Positions 25,874 to 35,952 of a stretch of DNA of 64,000 nucleotides are shown piece by piece (the stretch's first letter is position 1; every line of letters begins with the position of its first letter). The DNA lies in NCBI GenBank assembly GCA_964471825.1, contig CAYYKD010000005.1, forward strand, positions 1 to 64,000, read 5' to 3'. Under the pieces are notes generated by a model. That model was not told the origin of the DNA. It searched no databases and saw only the letters and a list, made by a program, of their open reading frames with translations. A program made the translations under genes and the position numbers. The DNA comes from CAYYKD01 sp964471825. Its GTDB lineage: Bacteria > Spirochaetota > GWE2-31-10 > CAYYKD01.

Positions 25874-28624
25874 TTAGAAGTCCGCTATCTCAATCTTCTT
25901 AACTGTATAGTTGAATTTCTTACCATTTAGTTCAAAGTCAACAATATCGCCCTCTTTTTTATCAAGCAGGTTCATGCCTAGTGGAGATTGATATGAAATG
26001 ATGTTTTTTTCAGTATTCGATTCCCATGGACCTAATATTGTATAGACGGTACTCTTAGTACCTTTTTTATCCTGTAGTGTAATCTTAGTTCCAAATGAAA
26101 CAAAATCCCCCGAGATTTCTTCTTTTCTAATAATCTGAGCTCGTCCAAGGTCTGACAGAAGACGGTTTAATCTGTTCTGTAGATATGTCTGCTTCTCTTT
26201 TGCAGCTTTATATTCAGCATTCTCTCGAAGATCGCCCTTTTCCATGGCCCAACCAATCTCCTTAGAATTCTCAGGTATTTCCACATCATTTATATGGTTT
26301 AACTCATCCTGAATTTTTGCGTAGTTATTTTCTGAGACAAGAAGTTTATCAAGTATCGATGATTTTCTATATGATTTGTCAGCATGGAGGATCTTCTCAC
26401 CAGCCTCAATTTCCGGATACTTTTCAGCTATCATATTTTTAATCGACATGATAAATTCAGGTTCAAGATAATCTAGTTCATTAATAATAGCATAGAGTCG
26501 TACAGAAAAATCCTCTGAGGCAGCATTAATATAGCCTGCCAGAAAGTTCTTCTTAAACAGGTACTCCTTAATCTGCTTGTTAACTCGCTTATTCTTAGTT
26601 ACCTCTTTCTTGATTTCTACATCTTTTGCAGACAACTCTATAAGATGAATTAATGAGAAAACTATACCATCCTTATCAAAAAGTGTTCTATCAAGCCCCT
26701 TATAGTCATCGGTAAACACAACAGAAGATGCTACCCAGTAAAATGAATCCCTATATTCTTTATATGAGTTAATAAGATCTTTAATTATCTTAAAACCTAT
26801 ACTATCTGCTACAGGCACTCCACTCTTGAGATCCTGCTGATAGATCTCCTCAAATAGAAATTTACTTGGACTAACATAGAATATTGAAGTATATACAGTC
26901 TGCCAGTTTTGGATATTCTTTTTAATATTTAGGAGAAACTCCTTTTTATAATCACTGATTGAGATATTCTCATATACAGATAAGGGATCCTCAATCTGAT
27001 CATAGAAATCCTTAAAACTATATGTTTGATTTACCTTAACAAAGGATATATTTTTTACTATATCATTTATAAGCAGGTAACTTATTATTGTCTGATGACT
27101 TACATTATTAAGAGTTGTCAGGTAGGTCATAAAATAATTTACCATATTGTCAAATAATTCCGGTTCAGGATCATTATTTTTAAAATAATCATAGGTAATG
27201 TTTAGTCTTTGAGTGAAATCCTTAGCATTCTTAAATAGACCGTCGATTTTTTCATCAAATTCGAGAGGCTTGTCACGCATAATAAATATATCAGTATCAT
27301 CCCCTTTTGTTCCGAATATCGGATTGGTCTTAAGCTCTTTTCTTGCCTGTGTCCACCAACTATTCCATTGAGTATCTGTTAATACATCCGGCACCAACTC
27401 TGATTTTATTCTTTTCATAGTTGCGACATTATCAAATCCTGATATCAATGTCTTTAATGCCCATGGAATATCCTCCCTGATTTTTTTCTTAAGGAGGTCA
27501 AGATTTTTCAGCTTTAAAACCCATATGTGGTTTTTTGAGATCGCCTGTAATGAACTAATAGCCATATCAAGCGTCATCTGATGAGACTGTTTATTTACAA
27601 AATCAATAACAAAATTATCACTATTTATCGATTTAATTCTACCCATCCCCCATGTTCTATGGTAAACAAAGTTATTCTTATCAAATGATATGTGCTTCTC
27701 GAAACTTGCAATTGAGTCCTGAATATTTCTCCATGCACATTCAATATCACTCTTTCGTATATAATCCTCAAGGCAAGAATGATCTGCATATTTTTTTTTG
27801 AACGCATCAACTATTTCTTTTCGTGCATATTCGGAGCTGGAATCTTTTTCCAGTATTGTTTTAAGGATCTTTATACAGACATCTACCTCACCTTTTTTCT
27901 TGTATTCTTCATAGAATATAACAAAAAGCTCAACAACGCGTTCTGTACTAAATTTTTCTTTTTTCTCAATAGGATCTTTCTTTGACAGTTTTTTTTCAAG
28001 ATTAAAAAAATACTCATAGCCGATCGTGTCATACTTAAGCAGCTTGGTCCATATCTCCTCAACAAGCGAAAAACTTCCATTATGAATATATCTGTTAATT
28101 GCCTTCTTTAGATAGTTAATTGCTTCATCTGTCTCGCCCTTATCTTCTCTAATCTGAGCTAGTTTATAGACAAGATCTGCTTCTTCATAATCGATCTTAA
28201 TAAGTTTTTCCCATAATTCAGGAAGTTCATCTTTTCTGTTTGTATTTTGGTAAGTCTGAATAAGCATTCTTAAAATATATTTATCGTTGATAGTTTCCAG
28301 ATAAAATTTACATAGATGTTCAACAATATTCCACTTTAGATTGTCAGAGAATATCTTTATCAATGAATAGGTGTTATTATCAGCGGTGCCATCATCTGAT
28401 TGAAGAACAGAGGATATGTAGAGTGCAACGATCGAATTCTTATTATGTTTCAGGTATTCATCTACTGTGTTACGAAGATCAAGGTACATACCTGACAACT
28501 TGAATTCTTCAATAAGTTGATTTAACTCTTCAAAATGTTTAGCAGTATAATTGTTTATTGTAGCCCGAGTCCATTTCTCCTCATTTAACTGAGTTTCCAA
28601 CTTTTCTAATAATTTTTCGTTCAT
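25874..28624 (-). CDS. Large protein with C-terminal GreA transcript-cleavage factor domain
   Basis: 916 residues. The last ~170 are a complete GreA: N-terminal coiled coil with the acidic tip GDLRENAEYKAAKEKQTYLQ, then the FKBP-like domain from about residue 835 (FGTKITLQDKKG, WESNTEKNIISYQSPLG). The preceding ~745 residues are helical, TPR-like at the start (AINYLKKAINRY) and contain SIASFEKHISFDKNNFVYHRTWG (in part), which is a KOW/CarD-like loop before the middle part. Spirochaetes are known for GreA fused to such a long N-terminus. Role: rescue of backtracked RNA polymerase; the extension's partner is unknown. Starts 1 bp after the upstream TPR gene. Confidence 0.9.
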   Translation of the reverse strand: MNEKLLEKLETQLNEEKWTRATINNYTAKHFEELNQLIEEFKLSGMYLDLRNTVDEYLKHNKNSIVALYISSVLQSDDGTADNNTYSLIKIFSDNLKWNIVEHLCKFYLETINDKYILRMLIQTYQNTNRKDELPELWEKLIKIDYEEADLVYKLAQIREDKGETDEAINYLKKAINRYIHNGSFSLVEEIWTKLLKYDTIGYEYFFNLEKKLSKKDPIEKKEKFSTERVVELFVIFYEEYKKKGEVDVCIKILKTILEKDSSSEYARKEIVDAFKKKYADHSCLEDYIRKSDIECAWRNIQDSIASFEKHISFDKNNFVYHRTWGMGRIKSINSDNFVIDFVNKQSHQMTLDMAISSLQAISKNHIWVLKLKNLDLLKKKIREDIPWALKTLISGFDNVATMKRIKSELVPDVLTDTQWNSWWTQARKELKTNPIFGTKGDDTDIFIMRDKPLEFDEKIDGLFKNAKDFTQRLNITYDYFKNNDPEPELFDNMVNYFMTYLTTLNNVSHQTIISYLLINDIVKNISFVKVNQTYSFKDFYDQIEDPLSVYENISISDYKKEFLLNIKKNIQNWQTVYTSIFYVSPSKFLFEEIYQQDLKSGVPVADSIGFKIIKDLINSYKEYRDSFYWVASSVVFTDDYKGLDRTLFDKDGIVFSLIHLIELSAKDVEIKKEVTKNKRVNKQIKEYLFKKNFLAGYINAASEDFSVRLYAIINELDYLEPEFIMSIKNMIAEKYPEIEAGEKILHADKSYRKSSILDKLLVSENNYAKIQDELNHINDVEIPENSKEIGWAMEKGDLRENAEYKAAKEKQTYLQNRLNRLLSDLGRAQIIRKEEISGDFVSFGTKITLQDKKGTKSTVYTILGPWESNTEKNIISYQSPLGMNLLDKKEGDIVDFELNGKKFNYTVKKIEIADF

Positions 28625-28625
28625 T

Positions 28626-29594
28626 CTAACCCCTGTTTTTTATAAATAAATCATATATTTTTTCTGAAACATTCTTTATTGATTGCTCAATTTCCATAAC
28701 CTTGTATTTGTCGTTATTTCTATATATTAAATAATCATAGAGTCTAAAATAACAATTCAAAAGCCTGGGTACAGCTACACCTCTTTTGTCAGGCGGCTGA
28801 TTTAGGAAGAGTCTTTCAAGTGAGAATATCTCCTTTTCAAGTTTGCCTATCTCAATTGATATCAGATCCCTGTAGATATTTAACAAATTAAACACTCTCC
28901 CATAGACAGGTATGAATCCGTTTATCAATGAAGCCGGTTCGCCAAATTCTTTAATCTTTGATACAATCGCTGATATAATCCCGGAATCTATATCATTAAC
29001 TACAATTGAATATGGGTCGATAAAAAAAGCCTCTCTAAACAGAAGCTTAGACTTTTTCTCCTCATCTGTTAATGCATAACAGTCAGCAAGCTGAGCCATT
29101 GCATTCGAATTCGTATTATCAGCCTGGAGGCATTTTTCAAAACTCTTTATTGCGGTCTCAAAGTCACCTATCTTCTTATAGGATATGGCAAGCATATAGA
29201 GACCGGCAGGGTCATTAATACTATTTTCGGTTATATACTTATTAAGATATCTTAATGCCGAGCTAAAAACGAAATATGAACCGCCAGCTTTAATTTTGGG
29301 GTGGATCCCCTTATTGTGTTTAGCAAAACTAAGGTAATTTGACCACTCATCTATCAGTGATTTGCCTTTCTCAAAATCGCCTTTAAGCAACAATATCCTC
29401 TGAGACCTTGAAATCCAGTGTTTACAAAATCTCACGCCGGATTCAGCAATCTCATTTGAATAATCAGACTTTAAAATACCGGAGAACAATTCAAGCGACT
29501 TTTCAAAGTCTCCACATCGGAGAGCCTCAACAGACTGTACTAAAGGCGACTGAACTTCCGTCTCAAATTTTTCATCAAAGACACCATTTTCCAT
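28626..29594 (-). CDS. TPR-repeat protein
   Basis: 322 residues, no signal peptide. Tetratricopeptide-like units at ~20-45 (EALRCGDFEKSLELFSGILK) and ~125-195 (AGLYMLAISYKKIGDFETAI, NAMAQLADCYALTDEEKKSK). The C-terminal ~110 residues are helical without known motif. Directly upstream of, and nearly touching, the GreA-domain gene, which itself has TPR-like repeats, so they may act together. Function not known. Confidence 0.8.
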   Translation of the reverse strand: MENGVFDEKFETEVQSPLVQSVEALRCGDFEKSLELFSGILKSDYSNEIAESGVRFCKHWISRSQRILLLKGDFEKGKSLIDEWSNYLSFAKHNKGIHPKIKAGGSYFVFSSALRYLNKYITENSINDPAGLYMLAISYKKIGDFETAIKSFEKCLQADNTNSNAMAQLADCYALTDEEKKSKLLFREAFFIDPYSIVVNDIDSGIISAIVSKIKEFGEPASLINGFIPVYGRVFNLLNIYRDLISIEIGKLEKEIFSLERLFLNQPPDKRGVAVPRLLNCYFRLYDYLIYRNNDKYKVMEIEQSIKNVSEKIYDLFIKNRG

Positions 29595-29734
29595 AGTTCA
29601 TTGTCCGGTTTTTTACTTCACCGGTATTGTAAATACCGCATATAATTTAGATTTTGACTTAACACAAGTTTTATTATAGTATTTTGAATGAATCTTGTCA
29701 AGATTAAAGAAAAAGTTTTAAGCATTTCTGTGGC

Positions 29735-32700
29735 CTACATTATCTCACCGGCGATCTTTTTGACAAGCTCCGGAATGACGGCAATCAATTCTTTCGGGTT
29801 TGAAAAATGTTGGGCAAATACAACCTCATTTTTAAATAGATAAAAGTACTCTCTAAGTTGACTGTCAATGTTAAAATAGACAACTCGAGTCTTACTCTTT
29901 CTGCACTCCCTTAATGCTAATAGCGTATCATCCATTGCCTCTTTTCCCTGATAATTTATAGAGTCCGGTTGTCCGTCTGTTATAAGAAAAAAGTATTTCA
30001 AATCCTCATTTGATCTTTTTAAAATGTCGTTAATGTATCTGATAAAATCACCATCTCTATTTGCATTATCAGCTACAAACGATGTAACCGCCTCCAATGG
30101 AACAGCCTTATAGATATTAGTTGATGTCATTGAATTAAACCCGTAGATTTCAATATTATCTGTAAGCATCCTTAATGCCTTTGCAAATATAAGTGCAAAA
30201 TGTTTCTCAACATCAAGAATTGTAGCACAATCAACATGCCCTATAGGATAGGAAGTAGAGCCACTGACATCCAGGCCGATAATTACCCTAAGAGATTTAA
30301 AATCCTCTATCTGATTCTCCAAAAAATCCGGCTCATTGTATGTCCCCTTATCTGAGAGGATCTCCACCAGTCGATCCAGATCAAGATCCCCCTCAAATGT
30401 AGAGTTTTCTACTAAATTATAGTCCGTATTGATCATCATCGAGCTTAATAGTGAATATATATTCTGAATAATAGATTGATAATTTCTATTCTCCTTTAAA
30501 AATGAATGATTTACACTTGATATTTCATACTCTCTACAATGCGTTAGGATCGATCTTGAATTTGTCGCAGCCGAATACGACCTGATCGTCTTGATATTTG
30601 ACCGTTTCTTTCTCACTTCATTTTCAACTTTCTTCGATGTTCCCGACGAGATCTTACCGATTATCTTTTTTAGACTCTCCATAAGCGAAAACTCTTTCTG
30701 TCTATCCGCACCGACCTCATCAACCTTTGTATGAATCGCTGTATCAAATGTACCGTCCGCCTCATAATCTATAACGGATTCAAGCAAACCTGATTTGTCT
30801 CTACACTCCTCTGTTGATAAATCCGGATCTCCCTTAAAAATCCCTTCAAGTATCTGAAAACCGCTATCCCGATAAAATTGTTTAGGATTTGAATTACATT
30901 GTTCATATAATGACCTCAATGCTTCCTGCGAAAGTACAGCCTTTGTGGCGGTCTCTATCTCCGGTCTCTGATTGATAAGTGCAACCGCCTCCTCAATAAG
31001 TTCGATCGGCCATAATTTTATCAAATGATACAACTCCTCGGCTATCATAAAAGATTCAAACGGATTAATTATCCTCATATTTTTAACTCGTTCGATAAAA
31101 TAATCTCGGGCATTCTTTAATGAAGAAAATCTTCCTGAGTTGATATTTGAAACAAGTATCCTCTCAATTACCTCCCTCTTCTGAGGGTTTAATTTTTCTA
31201 TTATATCCTGATACCCTGCGGCAACATCAATGATATTTATTATAAATGAATCAATAAAACCAAACTCTATTTTGTATGATAAAAATATATTACTTGACCT
31301 GAAAAGTTCGCCTATCTGACTATGAACCCTTGCCTTTATCAGATACTGCTCAATCCTATAGTCCTCAATAGCATTGTGAATATTCTTAATAAGCATGGGG
31401 TACTCATACTTGACATAATACTCAGTAAATGAATACTTAAAAGAACCTGAGATTATATGTCCGGCCTCATGAAAGCCAAATGCTATGTACATAGAGAGAT
31501 TTCTATTATCCTCTCTATTCTCAGGATCATCCTGAAAGTTAGATATAAACCGGGGTAAATAGATTGAGATTCCATTTGTATATGCCCTGTTGCCTCTTGG
31601 ATCGGGATAGGTATTAATTGTCCCAATAACAGGATATAGAGCCTCTGCAATCTCAAATTGTGCATTCTCATAGTAATATCTACACCAATAATCGTAGTTG
31701 AATGCCTCCTGCAACAGTTCCTCTGTAAATGAAGGGCTCTTAGTAATCTCAATAATTTTATTGTGATACCTAACTATAAATTTAGCATCTAACTCTAACA
31801 ATCCAGATATAGCTCGGTCATCCCCATCAATCCCTTCTGAAATATTGGACAACTCCCTTATACGATGAGCCTCATCGGGATATTTCGCAAACACAGGCTC
31901 CCACGCCTTTGCTCTTGATATGTTGTAGATTTTAATAAAGTAGGCTTCTTTATCATTAATTCTTGTCCTCACACCAATATCTTGATCTATTATTTTGCAA
32001 AATGCCTGATGAAAGTTGTCGCAAAACTTCTTCAATACTATTCCCTGATTTGACTCAAATTTCTTCTGGAAAAGAAAGATGTATTCATAGAATAGAATCT
32101 TTACGAAAACACCTCGTATTATCTCTGATTTTGTTCTACTCTGAAGCCATTTTGCAAACTCTGTCCTTCTCCTCAAAAAACCCCGGTCAACTTTCTGTTC
32201 AATAAATAACTTTAAAATCAGAGGTAAAAGCGACTTTGGAAAATCCGACACATCAACATCATTTAATAAAATTAGTATATGATCTATCAGAAACTTTAAT
32301 ATATCTACATCATATTTATAGTAATCATAGAAAGATATAAACCCCTGAGAAGAAAAAAACTCCAGATACTTCCTTGTTTTTATCGGATTCTCTGAATTAA
32401 GCATCGCTTCCCATAGATAAAAAGCAGGATGTCCTGATTCATACTTAAAGGTTGAGGCAAAAACTTCAAGATTATAGCTCTGACCGGGTATTACCTCAAT
32501 TATAAAACCGACATATCTGAGAATAAATCTTTTTAATTCTTTATGATTCTTAATTACCGGAAATACAGCCTGCCTTGACCAGAATAGCATTTTAAATAGA
32601 TCCGCTATAGCATCTCTATTTACTTCCATAAAGACAGTACTCAATACTGAAAAAAATTGATTAAGATGTTCGGCAACATAGTTTGACTCGCTCTCAAACT

Positions 32701-33310
32701 TCTTAATAATATATTTAAACTTCTCTGTAACAATATTTGTACAGATCAAGTCTACCAACTCAAATTCCCTAAACTGTAATATTATCATCTTAACAAATTC
32801 TAAGAGCTTAATATAACTGACAGGATACTCATCCTTGTACCTGTCTCTGATATTTATAAAACACGAGACCTCGGAGAGTCTATAGACCACACCAATAATT
32901 GAAACACTCTGCTCGGTTATATCTATTATTAGACTCTCATAGTAATCAAACAATTCATAATCAGTAGGCGGAAGAAAGTATAGTTTTAAACTCCCCAGAT
33001 ATTCCTCTGATCCAAGTACTTTTAGAATATTACAGACCGGTTCAATATTTGCATTTCTAATAATCTTATTGCCGATCTTATTAAGTGTATTCTCAAATCT
33101 CTTTGAAGAGTAGTGCTTTGCGTCCTTAAAATATTTCTGACAGTCACTATTCTTTAACATCTCTTCAAGTTTTCTAACATCACCTTTATCCGAGAAAATA
33201 CCGCTTAATACATTAAGCATTAATTTATAGTTATTAATTCCCGTCTCTGTGAACAATGTTCTTAAAAGTTTGCGACTATCTGCATTTAACTCTTTCTTTA
33301 GTTCAATCAA
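29735..33310 (-). CDS. Giant protein with HExxH (zincin-like) motif and C-terminal von Willebrand A domain
   Basis: 1191 residues, starting with TTG at 33310 that overlaps the stop of the MoxR-like gene (TTGA). Residues ~1-590 are mostly helical with no known domain. At ~612 is FGFHEAGHIISG, a textbook HExxH. The C-terminal vWA domain begins at ~1005 with the MIDAS motif VIIGLDVSGSTSY, followed by YFFLITDGQPDS. MoxR plus vWA pairs (NorQ/NorD, CbbQ/CbbO, CobS/CobT) insert metals or remodel enzymes. NorD/CobT-like is the nearest label; no target enzyme lies nearby. Cellular location is presumably cytosolic: no signal peptide. Confidence 0.8.
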   Translation of the reverse strand: MIELKKELNADSRKLLRTLFTETGINNYKLMLNVLSGIFSDKGDVRKLEEMLKNSDCQKYFKDAKHYSSKRFENTLNKIGNKIIRNANIEPVCNILKVLGSEEYLGSLKLYFLPPTDYELFDYYESLIIDITEQSVSIIGVVYRLSEVSCFINIRDRYKDEYPVSYIKLLEFVKMIILQFREFELVDLICTNIVTEKFKYIIKKFESESNYVAEHLNQFFSVLSTVFMEVNRDAIADLFKMLFWSRQAVFPVIKNHKELKRFILRYVGFIIEVIPGQSYNLEVFASTFKYESGHPAFYLWEAMLNSENPIKTRKYLEFFSSQGFISFYDYYKYDVDILKFLIDHILILLNDVDVSDFPKSLLPLILKLFIEQKVDRGFLRRRTEFAKWLQSRTKSEIIRGVFVKILFYEYIFLFQKKFESNQGIVLKKFCDNFHQAFCKIIDQDIGVRTRINDKEAYFIKIYNISRAKAWEPVFAKYPDEAHRIRELSNISEGIDGDDRAISGLLELDAKFIVRYHNKIIEITKSPSFTEELLQEAFNYDYWCRYYYENAQFEIAEALYPVIGTINTYPDPRGNRAYTNGISIYLPRFISNFQDDPENREDNRNLSMYIAFGFHEAGHIISGSFKYSFTEYYVKYEYPMLIKNIHNAIEDYRIEQYLIKARVHSQIGELFRSSNIFLSYKIEFGFIDSFIINIIDVAAGYQDIIEKLNPQKREVIERILVSNINSGRFSSLKNARDYFIERVKNMRIINPFESFMIAEELYHLIKLWPIELIEEAVALINQRPEIETATKAVLSQEALRSLYEQCNSNPKQFYRDSGFQILEGIFKGDPDLSTEECRDKSGLLESVIDYEADGTFDTAIHTKVDEVGADRQKEFSLMESLKKIIGKISSGTSKKVENEVRKKRSNIKTIRSYSAATNSRSILTHCREYEISSVNHSFLKENRNYQSIIQNIYSLLSSMMINTDYNLVENSTFEGDLDLDRLVEILSDKGTYNEPDFLENQIEDFKSLRVIIGLDVSGSTSYPIGHVDCATILDVEKHFALIFAKALRMLTDNIEIYGFNSMTSTNIYKAVPLEAVTSFVADNANRDGDFIRYINDILKRSNEDLKYFFLITDGQPDSINYQGKEAMDDTLLALRECRKSKTRVVYFNIDSQLREYFYLFKNEVVFAQHFSNPKELIAVIPELVKKIAGEIM

Positions 33311-34923
33311 AGCAGACTCTCTTTGATAAATGAAGTATTAAAGGTCTTACTGTCCGCATATAAACCAAGGGCCTTTGCAATTGAAACAGTCATATCAAAG
33401 TTAGTCATATCTTTTAGCTTCGCATTCCTATGACTGCCGTAACACATCTGATTGATAATTATTGATGTGGCATAGCTCTGTGCAAGATAAGTATTAAATC
33501 CCCGCCCCAATAAAAAGTGATAGTGTTTCAATGCTGCTGATATGATACGGGTTGAGGATCTATGAATCTGAAGAAGTTCCGAATCCTCTGTTGAATTTAA
33601 TTTGTCAAGACCTATCTTCTTTAATAAAGAAGAACGGCCCGATTCCGAAAGTTCATTAATCAACTCTGCGAACTTAGCAAACATTCGTGAGAGTTCGACC
33701 TCGCTGTATGATTTATTCGAAAGTTCATCAAGAGCCTTCCTACTCTCCTTATCCCTTGCGTTTAAGTTCTTAATCTTGTGGGCCTTATAGACAAACTCAG
33801 GTTTCACATCTGTCTGATTTCCTGTAAAGAAATCACACCATTTACCTGCATCACTATCAAAGATAAAGAAACTCAGATCCCTTGATATACCTCTATTTTC
33901 GAGCTCTATCTTATAATCCTTAAAATCAAACCTAACATCAGGTTTTGATTTTTTCATAGATATATATGCCTTAAGATCACCGGGCCACTCTCTATAATTA
34001 AAATGAACAAATCTATCTGCAACTGAATCCTCAAGGTCTCTTACAGAGACATCTCTTGATGGGTTATAGGAAATAATTGCAAAGAATCCATCCCTTGCAT
34101 AGATGATCTCGCCATCATTTCTATCAATATACCTCCGCTCATCAAAACTTGAGTTCATTCTTTTCTGAACATCTTCTTTAAGGAGGTTATATTCATCTCC
34201 ATAGAAAACTCCCGCAGTCGTCATAGCAAGTGCCAATGGCCCATTCGCGTGCTGAGTTACCGACACGCCGTTTTTTTCGGTTAATACGGGGTACGAGATG
34301 ATATGCGACTCACTTGTCCTTGAAGAGCAGGTTTTTGTAAATAACCTCAGATTAAATATCTCAGTGATCTCTATTACACTCTGTGTCTTTCCAACACCCG
34401 GCTGACCGTCCAGAGCAACATTTAATTTTAACGCATAACACATAGCCAATGACTGTAACTCATCGATCCCTTCCTTGGTTACCTGTGTTGCAATATAACT
34501 CCGCTCCCTTGCAGCTCTCCTGATATTATATTTTTCATTAAAAACACTCTCTATACTCTTAACAATTTGCCTTACTGAGAATGAAGGAATAATTAGTCCT
34601 GCAAAATCCTCTATCTTTACCCCGCTAATTCCTGACTTTGCCGCAACCTGATTGATCAGTCTGATATTTGTCTCGGACACATCCTCTCTAACTCCTGCTG
34701 CGGCGATCATATAAAACAGCATCTCCATATTTTTGTCATTACTAAGGTCTAATGAAGCGACAGAGACATTTTTACTTAAACTATGATTTCTATTAAAGTC
34801 GTCTGCTGATATATTAAACTCTGATTTTATCTTCTGCAAGAAGCTCTTCTCATTATTAGTAACCGAGCTGCCATCTAAAAAAATATTAAAAATACATGTT
34901 AACAAGTGCTGTTCTATACTCAT
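33307..34923 (-). CDS. MoxR-type AAA+ ATPase with N-terminal TerB-like domain
   Basis: 538 residues from ATG 34923, with AGGGGTGGC just upstream (an in-frame GTG two codons earlier overlaps the RBS). Residues ~1-125 resemble a TerB-like helical domain (LTCIFNIFLDGSSVTNNEKS, then SEFNISADDF and YMIAAAGVRED). The AAA+ core begins ~165: Walker A GQPGVGKT (~173-180), Walker B FYGDEYN (~241), sensor 1 IISYNPSRD, arginine finger region VADRFVHFNY. MoxR ATPases act as chaperones with a vWA partner, here the coupled downstream gene. The TerB-MoxR fusion is not one I know as standard. Confidence 0.85.
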   Translation of the reverse strand: MSIEQHLLTCIFNIFLDGSSVTNNEKSFLQKIKSEFNISADDFNRNHSLSKNVSVASLDLSNDKNMEMLFYMIAAAGVREDVSETNIRLINQVAAKSGISGVKIEDFAGLIIPSFSVRQIVKSIESVFNEKYNIRRAARERSYIATQVTKEGIDELQSLAMCYALKLNVALDGQPGVGKTQSVIEITEIFNLRLFTKTCSSRTSESHIISYPVLTEKNGVSVTQHANGPLALAMTTAGVFYGDEYNLLKEDVQKRMNSSFDERRYIDRNDGEIIYARDGFFAIISYNPSRDVSVRDLEDSVADRFVHFNYREWPGDLKAYISMKKSKPDVRFDFKDYKIELENRGISRDLSFFIFDSDAGKWCDFFTGNQTDVKPEFVYKAHKIKNLNARDKESRKALDELSNKSYSEVELSRMFAKFAELINELSESGRSSLLKKIGLDKLNSTEDSELLQIHRSSTRIISAALKHYHFLLGRGFNTYLAQSYATSIIINQMCYGSHRNAKLKDMTNFDMTVSIAKALGLYADSKTFNTSFIKESLL

Positions 34924-35093
34924 TGCCACCCCTTAGAAACCGTTTGCTTGTAGAGGCTCTTGCTAAATTCAAAATTTATTTTTTGAAGAGACTCTGGATT
35001 CAACATATATAGATTAGATGTAATTAGGAATTGATCTGTAAAACACAATTATACCCTATGAAAACGACTAATTAATAACCCTGAAGTATCAAT

Positions 35094-35798
35094 CTAAGGT
35101 CTAAACTGATTGGTATAATCATTCCAATCATACTCCTGCGAAAAAATAGGCGTTTCATTTCCGTAGTATGAATTTTCAAGTAACACATTATCTATGAACG
35201 AGGGTTTTGCCTTAGCAAGCCTCTTAGTTAAATAGTTACCATCAATTATCTTGCCATCTGAGTTAACCATACACTTTTCGTCATTACCGAGGAAAGCTGT
35301 ATCAAGCATCTTACCCTTTACAGTAGACTTACCAAGGAAATTATTTACAAACACTCCATCAGGTCGTTTTGAGTATATCTCACCACCGGAATTTTCGAAA
35401 ATCACACTCCCCTCATCAAAGCTCACAAAAATCTTATTGCTGAAATTGTCCACCTTCTTCGCATAGGCAACTATATAGCCTCTGACAAATCTAGTCTCTA
35501 TTATTGCTTCCCTCTGTCTGGCTCTAACTACATCTAATGAAAATGTTGTATTCTGATTAATAGTTATGTATGAAGAGTTGCCGATCTCAAGCGTCAGTTG
35601 AGATCTAAAACCTGTGGTAACCTCAAACCCGGGCGATAGAATTGTGCCGTCAAGAGCTTTTTGCCAACCGGCTTCAGGAGTTTTTATATCCACTATCCCC
35701 TTAACCTCAATTACCTTTATTGAAATCTCCTGACCATAAACAGCAGCAGAAAATATTAAATAGAACAGAAATAACAATACACCATAATTATTCTTCAT
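35094..35798 (-). CDS. Exported FecR-domain protein
   Basis: 234 residues with a clear Sec signal peptide (YGVLLFLFYLIFSAAVYGQE). Residues ~25-150 are FecR-like (VIEVKGIVDIK, GTILSPGFEVTTGFRSQLTL, ITINQNTTFSLDV). In spirochaetes and others these are periplasmic proteins of uncertain role; classical FecR anti-sigma function is unlikely because there is no cytosolic anti-sigma segment. It is upstream of the MoxR/vWA pair on the same strand, 170 bp away, but co-transcription is not shown. Confidence 0.8.
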   Translation of the reverse strand: MKNNYGVLLFLFYLIFSAAVYGQEISIKVIEVKGIVDIKTPEAGWQKALDGTILSPGFEVTTGFRSQLTLEIGNSSYITINQNTTFSLDVVRARQREAIIETRFVRGYIVAYAKKVDNFSNKIFVSFDEGSVIFENSGGEIYSKRPDGVFVNNFLGKSTVKGKMLDTAFLGNDEKCMVNSDGKIIDGNYLTKRLAKAKPSFIDNVLLENSYYGNETPIFSQEYDWNDYTNQFRP

Positions 35799-35952
35799 AT
35801 AGACCCCACCGTTAGCCTCCTACACAGTATTTTTATAACCTGCTAAAGAGATCAAATCTAACAAAACACCAAACATTACTGAGACGACTGCCTCTACAAT
35901 ATAAATAGTATCGTACAGGTTAATTATATATCTTTAATATTATTTTCCCTAA

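Noticed and set aside
29735..33310. Calling the 1191-residue protein NorD
   Set aside because: NorD is about half the size and there are no nor genes here; the vWA plus MoxR pairing alone does not support a specific name.
35799..35952. Small gene in the gap between the FecR-domain gene and the SpoU methylase
   Set aside because: No frame with a start and ribosome-binding site; the 3' part belongs to the methylase C-terminus region downstream of its stop. Appears non-coding.
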